64,000 bases of DNA from an uncultured Dialister sp. GTDB lineage: Bacteria; Bacillota; Negativicutes; Veillonellales; Dialisteraceae. This document shows, piece by piece, positions 51,455-59,350 of the stretch. The stretch is taken from contig CABQAR010000003.1 in NCBI GenBank assembly GCA_902462205.1, positions 1 to 64,000 of the forward strand. The letters run 5' to 3'. A model generated the notes under the pieces. It was given only the letters and a program-made list of their open reading frames with translations, made no database searches and had not been told where the DNA came from. Every line of letters begins with the position of its first letter. Positions within the stretch are counted from its first letter, which is position 1. Made by a program: the position numbers and the translations under genes.

Positions 51455-52290
51455 AGAAGACGCTTAGACCGATTACTCTTATATATATCGCAGCAGCCAT
51501 AGTTATTGCAGTGACCATATTCTGTGCCATATTCGCACCATGGATTGTCCCCTATGATCCGACATCGGTGACACCGGATGAGATATTGGAATATAGTTCA
51601 TCAGCGCATTGGCTTGGTACGGATGCATTGGGACGGGATATTTTGTCAAGAGTCGTTTATGGAGCACGGTCTTCCGTGATCTTTGCCGTCGCCGCCGCCT
51701 TCTGTACCATGGTGGTGGGATTGGCATTGGGTGTGGCAGGTGGATATTTCGGCGGGCTATTAGATAAAGCTATCCAGTGTCTGATTGCTGTATTTCAAGG
51801 TCTGCCGGGGACGAGCCTCATGATTGCCATCGCCGCCATACTGCCTGAAAATAATGCCCGCATCATTATTGCCCTTACCCTAACCTCATGGACGGGTTTT
51901 TCCCGTATTGTCAGGAATGAGGTTCGCCGTATTAAGGGGGAGATCTACATGGAAGGGATACGGAGTCTTGGGGGGGATCATTCGTATATTATATGGAAAT
52001 ACGTAATACCTAATGTGCTGCCGGTGATTATCGTGCTTTTTACATTGAGGACAGGAACATCGTTGCTTTCCGCCTCCGCTTTGTCTTATTTAGGCCTTGG
52101 CGTTTCACCTCCTACGGCAGACTGGGGCGTTATGATCAGTGATGCGAGAACTTATTTTCGCTCATATCCGCTTATGATTCTTGCGCCGGGAGCAGGAATC
52201 ACCCTGTTTTGCCTCTCCATCAACCTCATTGGAGATGCGCTCCGTGATTACTTGCAAATAAAGAAACCGCCCATGGAAAAAGGTGAATAA
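51451..52290 (+). CDS. ABC importer permease 2 (NikC/DppC type)
   Basis: Second membrane subunit, 279 aa with about six hydrophobic segments. It has the N-terminal block HWLGTDALGRDILSRVVYGA, the coupling motif GEIYMEGIRSLGGDHSYIIW and a C-terminal SALSYLGLGVSPPTADWGVM. Its ATG overlaps the end of permease 1, and its own end lies 4 nt before the ATPase start. It pairs with permease 1 as a NikBC/DppBC-like heterodimer. Confidence 0.88.
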   Translation: MKKTLRPITLIYIAAAIVIAVTIFCAIFAPWIVPYDPTSVTPDEILEYSSSAHWLGTDALGRDILSRVVYGARSSVIFAVAAAFCTMVVGLALGVAGGYFGGLLDKAIQCLIAVFQGLPGTSLMIAIAAILPENNARIIIALTLTSWTGFSRIVRNEVRRIKGEIYMEGIRSLGGDHSYIIWKYVIPNVLPVIIVLFTLRTGTSLLSASALSYLGLGVSPPTADWGVMISDARTYFRSYPLMILAPGAGITLFCLSINLIGDALRDYLQIKKPPMEKGE

Positions 52291-52294
52291 AGAT

Positions 52295-53953
52295 ATGGAT
52301 ATACAGGTGAAACATCTATCGGTTTCTTTTCCTGATGAAGGGAAAAGAATTACCGTCCTTCGGGATGCCAATATAAATATCAAGTGCGGAAAAATCACAG
52401 CTGTCGTTGGCGAATCGGGAAGCGGAAAATCCATTTTGGGCGGAGCCATCATAGGATTACTGGATAAGACAGCCGATGTCTCGGGAGAGGTCGTGTTGGG
52501 AGAAACAGACCTATTGGAGCTGGATGAAGAAGAGATGAACGGGATTAGGGGGGAACGGATTGGCTGGATTGCACAGGATCCGATTTCTGCCATGAACCCC
52601 ATGATGAAGGTAGGGAGTCAGTTGGTCGAAGGAGTTTGCTTCCATGGGCATAAAACAGAAAAAGAGGAAAAAGAAACCGGACTGAAGCAATTAGTATCGT
52701 ACGGGCTTAAACAGGCAGAAAGCATATGGAATGATTATCCATACCAGTTATCCGGAGGGATGGCACAGAGAGTATTAACTGCAATGATGACATTTCCGCG
52801 GCCGGAATGGGTGATTGCCGATGAGCCGACCAAAGGGTTGGATGCCTTTGTGCGTCAGCAGGTGGCAGATGCTTTTCGCAATTTGAAGGATCAAGGCATA
52901 GGAATTCTTCTGGTTACGCATGATTTGCGACTGGCAGAAAGGATTTCGGATTTTACGGCGGTCATGCGTTCAGGGAGTATTGTCGAATTCGGGGACACGA
53001 GTGATATATTTAAAAATCCTGCGCATCCGTATACTGTTAAATTGTTGGCGGCGATGCCTAAGAAAATAGATTGGGAACAGAACACATCAAAGAACGAAAT
53101 CTTTTATCGAAATACAAGGGAAGATCATAGTATCGCCTGTGAGGAATCAGGAGGCGGGGAGAGCGATTCTTTAAAAAAACAGGAAATCCAGCCGTTGCTT
53201 TCCGTAGAACATTTGACCAAGTCTTTTGACAGCGGAATGATCAAAAAACATCGAAAGCCAATACTCCATGATGTTTCCTTTACCATAATGGAAGGCGAAA
53301 CTGTCGGACTGACAGGAGCCAGCGGAGCAGGAAAGTCCACCATATCACGCATCATCATGCAATTGATGAAGCCGGAAACAGGGAAAATAATTTTTGATGG
53401 ATGTGACATGGCGGAGATGTCCGGACAAGAGCTTATTCAAAAACGGCAGAAGATGCAGATGCTTTTTCAGAATCCGCAAGCATCCTTGAATCCCCGGATG
53501 AAAATAAGGGAATCTATGGAGGAACCGGTGCGGATCCATAAGGCTCCGGTTAATTGTGATAAGGAGATACCGGAAATCATGGATAAACTTCACCTGAAGA
53601 TGGATCTTCTGAACAGGTATCCCCACCAGCTTTCCGGCGGAGAAATACAGAGAATATGTCTGGGAAGGCTTCTCCTGCTAAAACCGAAGCTGTTGATTCT
53701 TGATGAGCCGACATCCATGCTTGATGTTTCCGTGCAGGCTGAAATAATGGGGATTCTTTCCGATATACAAAGAGAGCGGAAAATGTCCTATCTTTTTATT
53801 TCCCATGATCTGGAACTGCTTGGATCATGTGCGCATCGTATTGGGATACTGGAGAGAGGGAAACTGGTTGAATTTGCTGATGTGGACAAAATATACAGAT
53901 ACCCTTCTCATGAATATACGGAAAGATTACTTTCTGCTTTTACCAGTTTTTAG
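52295..53953 (+). CDS. Fused double ATPase of the Opp/Nik importer (NikD-NikE fusion)
   Basis: Single 552-aa protein with both ATPase domains that other Opp/Nik systems encode separately. Domain 1: Walker A GESGSGKSILGG, signature LSGGMAQRV, Walker B WVIADEPT. Domain 2, after a linker at about 265-305: Walker A GASGAGKST, signature LSGGEIQRI, Walker B LLILDEPTSMLD. ATG 52295 has AAGGTG about 10 nt upstream; GTG 52283 is the alternative. The fusion fixes the 1:1 stoichiometry. It ends 98 nt before the second receptor. Confidence 0.88.
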   Translation: MDIQVKHLSVSFPDEGKRITVLRDANINIKCGKITAVVGESGSGKSILGGAIIGLLDKTADVSGEVVLGETDLLELDEEEMNGIRGERIGWIAQDPISAMNPMMKVGSQLVEGVCFHGHKTEKEEKETGLKQLVSYGLKQAESIWNDYPYQLSGGMAQRVLTAMMTFPRPEWVIADEPTKGLDAFVRQQVADAFRNLKDQGIGILLVTHDLRLAERISDFTAVMRSGSIVEFGDTSDIFKNPAHPYTVKLLAAMPKKIDWEQNTSKNEIFYRNTREDHSIACEESGGGESDSLKKQEIQPLLSVEHLTKSFDSGMIKKHRKPILHDVSFTIMEGETVGLTGASGAGKSTISRIIMQLMKPETGKIIFDGCDMAEMSGQELIQKRQKMQMLFQNPQASLNPRMKIRESMEEPVRIHKAPVNCDKEIPEIMDKLHLKMDLLNRYPHQLSGGEIQRICLGRLLLLKPKLLILDEPTSMLDVSVQAEIMGILSDIQRERKMSYLFISHDLELLGSCAHRIGILERGKLVEFADVDKIYRYPSHEYTERLLSAFTSF

Positions 53954-54051
53954 GGATAAATTAAGGTGAACATACCGTGTGGAGGTAGTTGGGGTAAAAA
54001 TCTTAATAAATCAATATATTTTATTTTTTTCAGAAGAGAGGAGATTATGTA

Positions 54052-56223
54052 ATGAAAGGTAAAAAGTTGGCAGCTGCATTGGTATCGATGATGGCGATTG
54101 CCGGGGTTGGGGGAGTTCACGCTGATGCGGTGTATCAGATGGATGAGGTTTTGGTGACGGCAGATCGAGAAGGGGATGTCGTCACATTGCCGGGAGGCCT
54201 TGTGAATGAAACTGCTAAATTGGGTATCTTAGGAAATAAAAGCGTTATGGATATTCCTTACTCAGAAATGAGCATGACTTCCAAAACATTAGAGACTTTT
54301 GATGACCCGTCCCAGCCCATCGCAAATACTCTGCAAAATAATCCGTCCATCAGGTCAAGCACATCATCACCGATGTATACGGATTTCTCCATGCGCGGGA
54401 TCAACATGAATGGAAACCATATCATGCTGAATGGGATTCCAAGCCTGTTTTATCAGTTTAATGGCCCTGTTTCCCATGTCATTGAACGCATGGATATTAC
54501 TTCCGGCCCTAATGCGGCGGTAAACGGTGTCAGCATGTCAAATAATGGAACGAACAGCGGTGCCACTCCTGCGCCAGGGACAATCAATGTTGTTACAAAA
54601 AAAGCAGGGAAAGAACCAATTACAAATTATACCCAGACATTTTCCGGCAGGAGCAATTTAGGAGAGTTTATCGACGTGGGACGCAGGATCGGTGCCGATG
54701 GCGAATGGGGCGTCCGGATCATGGGGGAATACATGACCGGTGATTTGTCGCTGAAAAATGCAGAAAAAGAAGAAAAGAATATCTTTGTCAATTTGGACAG
54801 AAAAGGGAAGACCTCTATTACGAATATTTTTACAGGAGCTTTTGATCTTCGGGTGAATAAAGGCCAGCGATGGTTTACCTATGGAGGGAAATCAGACAGG
54901 CTTCCATCAGCCCCTGATTCCAATACGGATTATGATTTTGATGGGACGGCGAAATGGATGCATGGTTGGGTAATGACGATCAACCATGAAAAGGAGTTAA
55001 ATGAAAATTGGAGCTGGTTTACAAATTGGGGAGTCAATAGAAGAAGCGGTAATAAATACAATTCCAGTTCGGCATTGAATTTTGATGAAAAAGGCAATTT
55101 CACGAGCAGTAATGTGTCAAACGCACAGAATGAAATAGGGACGAATGCTTATTTCCAAACCGGGATCAGAGGGAAATTGCATACCGGAGCCGTTGAGCAT
55201 GATTTATCATTGGCGTTTGACCGGGCATGGGCAAAATATTGGAATAATACCAATAATAGTTCGAAAGGGAATATTATAGGGGGACTGTACGATGGCGTCG
55301 CCTATAAAGATACCTTCTATATTCCTGAATTGAAAAAGGCCAAGCTCTCCTGGTCAGAAATAAATACGGGAATCACGATTGCTGATGATTTGAAATACAA
55401 AAACTGGGATTTTCTGGTGGCATTTTCCAGAAAGCATGAACATTTCGTGAATGAAACGAATGGGCAGCTGATAAAGAATAACGACTGGCTTCCGACATTC
55501 GGAATCACATACCGTGCAAATGACAGATTATCAATATACGCAGGGCAGACGGAAAGCGTATCCCGTGGCGGCGTTGTTTCTAATGACGATAAATATATCA
55601 ATAAGGGGGAAACCCTGGCGCCTTCTGTCAGCAAGCAAAAAGAAATCGGTGTCAAATATAAGACTGGGGGATTACTCACCACACTGAGTTATTTTTATAT
55701 AGATCAGGAAAGCCTTCTTGATATTGATGTCGGTGGAGGCATGTATCGCCGTGCTGCTGACGGAAGAGATAAATTAAAGGGCGTTGAATGGACGGTCAAT
55801 GGGAAATTGTTACCCAAACTGTCTGTAACCGGCGGCTTGATGTATCTCGATGCGAAGCGTGATAAAACACAGGGGGGAAAAAATGATGGCCGTTTTGTAA
55901 ATGGAGTGGCAGACTGGAGCGGAGTTCTTGGACTCGTTTATGAGCCTAATAGCAGATTGGGGCTCATAGGCCGCATGGTTTGGTGCGGGAATGCATTTAT
56001 TGATAACGCAAAAGCGCCTTCCGGCAAAACGGAAATCCCTTCTTATACCACGTTTGATTTAGGGGTGAATTACAAATTGAATATAGGGAATACCCCGGTT
56101 TCACTGAGCGCCATGTGCTATAACGTGACCAATAAGGACTATTGGATGGGAAGAGGCAGCTCAACGACATTCGGCCTTTCTATGCCAAGAACGTTCATGC
56201 TTTCTGCCAGATTTGAATTTTAA
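54052..56223 (+). CDS. TonB-dependent outer-membrane receptor, second copy
   Basis: A 723-aa receptor homologous to the first one in the island. It has a signal peptide (LAAALVSMMAIAGVGGVHAD), a TonB box-like start (QMDEVLVTADR), a plug (TLQNNPSIRSSTSSPMYTDF, then SMRGINMNG and ITSGPNAAVNGVSMSNNGTN) and a beta-barrel ending in Phe (LSARFEF). GAGAGGAG precedes the start. The two receptors differ enough to recognise different ligands or loading states of one ligand. A terminator at 56233 closes the island. Confidence 0.9.
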   Translation: MKGKKLAAALVSMMAIAGVGGVHADAVYQMDEVLVTADREGDVVTLPGGLVNETAKLGILGNKSVMDIPYSEMSMTSKTLETFDDPSQPIANTLQNNPSIRSSTSSPMYTDFSMRGINMNGNHIMLNGIPSLFYQFNGPVSHVIERMDITSGPNAAVNGVSMSNNGTNSGATPAPGTINVVTKKAGKEPITNYTQTFSGRSNLGEFIDVGRRIGADGEWGVRIMGEYMTGDLSLKNAEKEEKNIFVNLDRKGKTSITNIFTGAFDLRVNKGQRWFTYGGKSDRLPSAPDSNTDYDFDGTAKWMHGWVMTINHEKELNENWSWFTNWGVNRRSGNKYNSSSALNFDEKGNFTSSNVSNAQNEIGTNAYFQTGIRGKLHTGAVEHDLSLAFDRAWAKYWNNTNNSSKGNIIGGLYDGVAYKDTFYIPELKKAKLSWSEINTGITIADDLKYKNWDFLVAFSRKHEHFVNETNGQLIKNNDWLPTFGITYRANDRLSIYAGQTESVSRGGVVSNDDKYINKGETLAPSVSKQKEIGVKYKTGGLLTTLSYFYIDQESLLDIDVGGGMYRRAADGRDKLKGVEWTVNGKLLPKLSVTGGLMYLDAKRDKTQGGKNDGRFVNGVADWSGVLGLVYEPNSRLGLIGRMVWCGNAFIDNAKAPSGKTEIPSYTTFDLGVNYKLNIGNTPVSLSAMCYNVTNKDYWMGRGSSTTFGLSMPRTFMLSARFEF

Positions 56224-56232
56224 TGACATTGA

Positions 56233-56273
56233 GCAATATAAAGGAGGACAATTAAGTCCTCTTTTTATATTGC
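56233..56273 (+). terminator. Terminator of the uptake island
   Basis: GCAATATAAA and GAGGAC pair with GTCCTC and TTTATATTGC, with T residues inside the right arm. The stretch 56274-56476 holds nothing clear. Confidence 0.85.
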
Positions 56274-56476
56274 GATAGAAGAAATAAATCGTTTTATGGG
56301 GCAGGTTATAAAGCATTAAGAAAATAAACAGGTGAGAATTATTTGAGTGGTGTTGAGATATTTTTATGGAAATACAATGTTTCTGTCGAAAGTAAAGGAT
56401 AGGGAAATGAAGACAAGGGCAGAGCGTAAAGCAGGTTATCCGGGAAATAGTGAAATTGCATAAAAATCATAAAAAT

Positions 56477-56505
56477 TTGAATAAAATAGATAATTCATGT
56501 ATAAT
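56477..56505 (+). promoter_or_regulatory. Promoter of the type IV pilin cassette
   Basis: TTGAAT (56477-56482), a 17-nt spacer and TATAAT (56500-56505), 45 nt before the pilin start. Confidence 0.72.
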
Positions 56506-56550
56506 AAATCCAGTTTGAGCCTATATGGTTTCTAAGAAATGGAGGATGGG

Positions 56551-56955
56551 ATGGAAGCGGGAATCGTTTGTCCGGTGAGAGAAAAAATCGGCAGGAAAAG
56601 GAAAGGTTTCATGCTGATCGAGATGCTTCTGGTGGTGGCAGTTTTAGGGATACTGGCTGCCGTGGCCGTACCTAACTTTATCGGAATGACTGATGAAGCA
56701 AAGGCGGCAAGGATACAGGCTGATCTGTCAACGATCGGTTCAGCGGTGGAAATATATTATGTGAAGCATGGAAATTATCCGGCAGCGATTGCAGACATGG
56801 TGGATGCGGAAGGGAAAGAAGGATTTCTTCGGAATGAGCCGAAACCTCCCGTGGATGGCGGCGTTTATTCGTTGAATGCGACAACGGGAGAAGCGACATA
56901 CTCCTTCAAGGGGACAACCTATTCCTCTTTTGGAAAGACGGAGAAGAACGGTTAA
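56551..56955 (+). CDS. Type IV pilin / major pseudopilin
   Basis: Probable main subunit of the pilus, 134 aa. The prepilin leader ends KRKG (19 residues) with cleavage before Phe20, and Glu sits at mature position 5 (FMLIEMLLVVAVLGILAAVA). The hydrophobic helix is followed by a small soluble head (DLSTIGSAVEIYYVKHGNYP) as in GspG/ComGC-type pilins. ATG 56551 follows GGAGG well; ATG 56539 is less likely. It starts a cassette of pilin, peptidase and minor pilins read in one direction. Confidence 0.87.
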   Translation: MEAGIVCPVREKIGRKRKGFMLIEMLLVVAVLGILAAVAVPNFIGMTDEAKAARIQADLSTIGSAVEIYYVKHGNYPAAIADMVDAEGKEGFLRNEPKPPVDGGVYSLNATTGEATYSFKGTTYSSFGKTEKNG

Positions 56956-56994
56956 GCTATAAAAGCATGGTGGGATAACAGACAGGAGAGGCAG

Positions 56995-57567
56995 ATGGTA
57001 CCGGGATTAAAGACTGAGACGCTTTCAGAAGGGCTTCGTCACCGGGATTTTCTTTCTTCTCCTGTTTTTTGGTGCCTTATTGCGTCGTGTGGTGCGTTTC
57101 TTTTTCTCTGCCTGCCGGTGCTTTCTCTTTCGTTTTTTCTTGCCGGAGCGGCATGGGAGGATTATAGAACGGGATATGTGTCAGATGGGTGGAGCATCCT
57201 TCTTGTTCTTGGCGGAATGGCCCATGGTCTGCGGACTGATCATCTTATAGAAAGTTTTTTGGCTGTCTTTGTCGTCCTTGCGATTTACGGGACGATCTTT
57301 TTTATTGCAAGAAACAGCATGGGGACGGGGGATATCGTTTTGGCTGCTTCCGTTTCCGTGTGGCTGGAACCGCTGTCTGCCGTTGTCTTCGTATGGATCG
57401 CCGCCGCTTCCGCCTCCGTGGCGGGCATCATGATGATTCTGGCAGGGCGTGGATCACGGCAATCATCGATTCCGTTCTGTCCGTTCATCGCGATAGGAGG
57501 TGTCATCGCTTATGCTCTCCGTCCGATGTATCTGCCAATCCTCACGGCATGGCTATATCCTGCTTGA
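56995..57567 (+). CDS. pilD: Short prepilin peptidase (A24 family)
   Basis: Inner-membrane aspartic protease that cleaves prepilins. The 190-aa protein has the two catalytic Asp regions of the family (WEDYRTGYVSDGW and the GxGD motif MGTGDIVLA) and about five to six hydrophobic segments. It lacks the N-terminal N-methyltransferase half of larger PilD proteins, so it is cleavage-only or methylation is done elsewhere. GGAGAGG precedes ATG 56995. Its 3' end overlaps the next gene by 56 nt. Confidence 0.82.
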   Translation: MVPGLKTETLSEGLRHRDFLSSPVFWCLIASCGAFLFLCLPVLSLSFFLAGAAWEDYRTGYVSDGWSILLVLGGMAHGLRTDHLIESFLAVFVVLAIYGTIFFIARNSMGTGDIVLAASVSVWLEPLSAVVFVWIAAASASVAGIMMILAGRGSRQSSIPFCPFIAIGGVIAYALRPMYLPILTAWLYPA

Positions 57568-58000
57568 AACATTGGTTGCCGTACTCATTTTCTCATTGGC
57601 TGCCTTTGCCTTGGTTCCTTCTTATCGGAACTGGCAAAAGGAAAAAGAGCTGGAAATGGCGGCGGAGGAAGTGGCGGCGGCCATCCGTCAGGTGGAAGTA
57701 CAGGCCAAAAGTGATATAGATGCAGGTCTTTTGCCTGCGTCAGGTCTGTATTTCATCTGTGAAACGAAAGCAGATGGGAATGTTAAGTATCATACAAGGT
57801 ATGGTGTGGAAAATATTAATCCGAAAGGAAGTCTTCCAGATGGAATATGTCTGGAAGCAGGGAACGTGACTATGAGGTTCAGGAAAGATACGTTTGCCGG
57901 AACCGGAGAAACTTATAATGTGGCACTGAAAACGAAGGATGGCAAATACAGGAGAATTGTAACTGTAGCCATGTATACAGGGCGTGTGAGAATTAAATGA
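57512..58000 (+). CDS. Pseudopilin / minor pilin with Glu5
   Basis: A 162-aa prepilin-like protein. The leader ends RHG and the mature start is YILLETLVAVLIFSL with Glu at position 5, then a soluble head with KSDIDAGLLPASGLYFICET. It resembles GspH-type minor pseudopilins. ATG 57512 has AGGAGG about 11 nt upstream inside the preceding gene. It overlaps the peptidase gene, so expression is coupled. Confidence 0.78.
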   Translation: MLSVRCICQSSRHGYILLETLVAVLIFSLAAFALVPSYRNWQKEKELEMAAEEVAAAIRQVEVQAKSDIDAGLLPASGLYFICETKADGNVKYHTRYGVENINPKGSLPDGICLEAGNVTMRFRKDTFAGTGETYNVALKTKDGKYRRIVTVAMYTGRVRIK

Positions 58001-58010
58001 CAGGTAGCGG

Positions 58011-58391
58011 ATGAGGAAAATGATAAGAAAGCGCAGCGGGTTTGTCCTGCTCTGGGCGGTATCGGCGGTGAGCGTGGTGCTTCTTTTGGGAAGTACGGCG
58101 TTTTTTGCGTTGCGTACGGCGGTCAGGTATGAAACGGATACGGAAATTGCGACGGATGAAGTATTTCTGGCGCAGCAGGTGCTGGAAACCGTGAAATATA
58201 ACCACCGTTTTCATGAAGCGGTGGATTTTCCTTCCGGAACCGTCGTCCGTAACGGAAGGGAGTATCAGGTGGAGATCCGCGAGGAGGGCATGGTATTGGA
58301 ATCGGTGACCATGAAGAAAATCATCTGCACGGTGCAGGAAAAGCGCGGACGGCGGTTCGAAGCATCTTTGCTGCTGGGAGGAGGCGCATGA
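58011..58391 (+). CDS. Pilin-like protein without Glu5, first
   Basis: A 126-aa protein with the prepilin shape: basic leader (MRKMIRKRSG), then FVLLWAVSAVSVVLLLG, but Trp stands at position 5 where Glu normally is. The soluble domain is small (VEIREEGMVLESVTMKKIIC). ATG 58011 and 58020 are both possible starts. It overlaps the next pilin by 4 nt. Lack of Glu5 is also seen in tip pseudopilins such as GspK, so it may be a tip component. Confidence 0.7.
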   Translation: MRKMIRKRSGFVLLWAVSAVSVVLLLGSTAFFALRTAVRYETDTEIATDEVFLAQQVLETVKYNHRFHEAVDFPSGTVVRNGREYQVEIREEGMVLESVTMKKIICTVQEKRGRRFEASLLLGGGA

Positions 58392-58927
58392 GAAGGAAAG
58401 GATTCCTGCTGATGGAAATATTGCTGGCATTGCTCATCCTGTCGTCTTTGGCAGCAGTGGTATTTCCTTTCATGGCACAGGCGCTTCATGCAACCGATTT
58501 CCTGACAAACCGCAGCCGTTCCGCCGGGCAGGCTTTATTCGCCGCCGATTTCATGATGGAAAAAATCAGGAACAATCTGAAACGGGCGGAAGCTCCGGCG
58601 GAAAGCAATGTGTACCCTTACGATGCATACGTCTGGGTGAAAAAAGGAAGCAAGCGTGTGAAAGAACAGGTGACATATCGTTTTTTCGTTGAGTCAGAGA
58701 AATTGAAATTGCGTCTCCATAATGGGCTGTCTGAACCGGTGACGGGAGAAACTTTGGGAGATACGGAATTCATCGCATTTGAGCCGGATAAGCAGGGGAC
58801 AGTGTTTAAAACGTATCCGCACGGACTGGTGCAGATCCGGTATTCTTTATGGAATCGCAGGACACGCCATGGATACGGTGTGGAAACAGCCATACTTCCT
58901 TACAGCGATTTTTACGGAGAGCCATGA
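58388..58927 (+). CDS. Minor pilin with Glu5 (GspJ/PilW-like)
   Basis: A 179-aa prepilin-like protein with a short leader MRRKG and mature start FLLMEILLALLILSSLAAVV with Glu at position 5. The soluble head is larger (YVWVKKGSKRVKEQVTYRFF and HGYGVETAILPYSDFYGEP), as in minor pilins of the GspJ/PilW kind. The start overlaps the preceding gene by 4 nt, and the next gene begins right after its stop. Confidence 0.77.
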   Translation: MRRKGFLLMEILLALLILSSLAAVVFPFMAQALHATDFLTNRSRSAGQALFAADFMMEKIRNNLKRAEAPAESNVYPYDAYVWVKKGSKRVKEQVTYRFFVESEKLKLRLHNGLSEPVTGETLGDTEFIAFEPDKQGTVFKTYPHGLVQIRYSLWNRRTRHGYGVETAILPYSDFYGEP

Positions 58928-59350
58928 ATGAAAAGGCGGCAGGGATTTTTGACGATGGCGATGCTGCTCCTTCTGGCGGCCCTTGTCACGGTTTTATCGG
59001 GATTGCTTTTGTACATGGCGCGGAGCGTGGGCGGAAGCATCGCTTATGGGAACGGCCTCCGCGCCGTATATGCGGCGGAAAGCGGAGCGAACTGGGCGCT
59101 TCATTCTTTGAGGAGCGGCGAAATAAAAAGCAGGAAAACAGTATTTTCCATGGCAGGCACGGAGACAAGGATCCAGATTCTCAACGTCATTCCGTCCGGG
59201 GGCGGATGGAAAGGGGATATCCTGTCCAGGGGCGTGGAGGTGGAAACGAAAACGAAACGGTTTGTGAGGATTTCTTTTTCTGTGGAAGAGGGAAATCCAA
59301 GGAAAATCAGGGTGGAGAAGGTAATGAGCACGGAGTATGACAATGAATAG
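58928..59350 (+). CDS. Pilin-like protein without Glu5, second (PilX-like)
   Basis: A 140-aa protein with leader MKRRQG, then FLTMAMLLLLAALVTVLSGL with Ala at position 5 rather than Glu. A later AAESGANWAL block is typical of PilX/GspK-type minor pilins. The soluble part is beta-rich (VETKTKRFVRISFSVEE). It begins directly after the preceding stop. It is likely a tip or initiation minor pilin. It overlaps the next gene slightly. Confidence 0.7.
   Translation: MKRRQGFLTMAMLLLLAALVTVLSGLLLYMARSVGGSIAYGNGLRAVYAAESGANWALHSLRSGEIKSRKTVFSMAGTETRIQILNVIPSGGGWKGDILSRGVEVETKTKRFVRISFSVEEGNPRKIRVEKVMSTEYDNE

Noticed and set aside
45900..56223. Complete staphylopine-type opine metallophore biosynthesis and export locus
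   Set aside because: There is an importer and a SAM protein, but no opine dehydrogenase, amino-acid racemase or exporter gene, so biosynthesis cannot be claimed.
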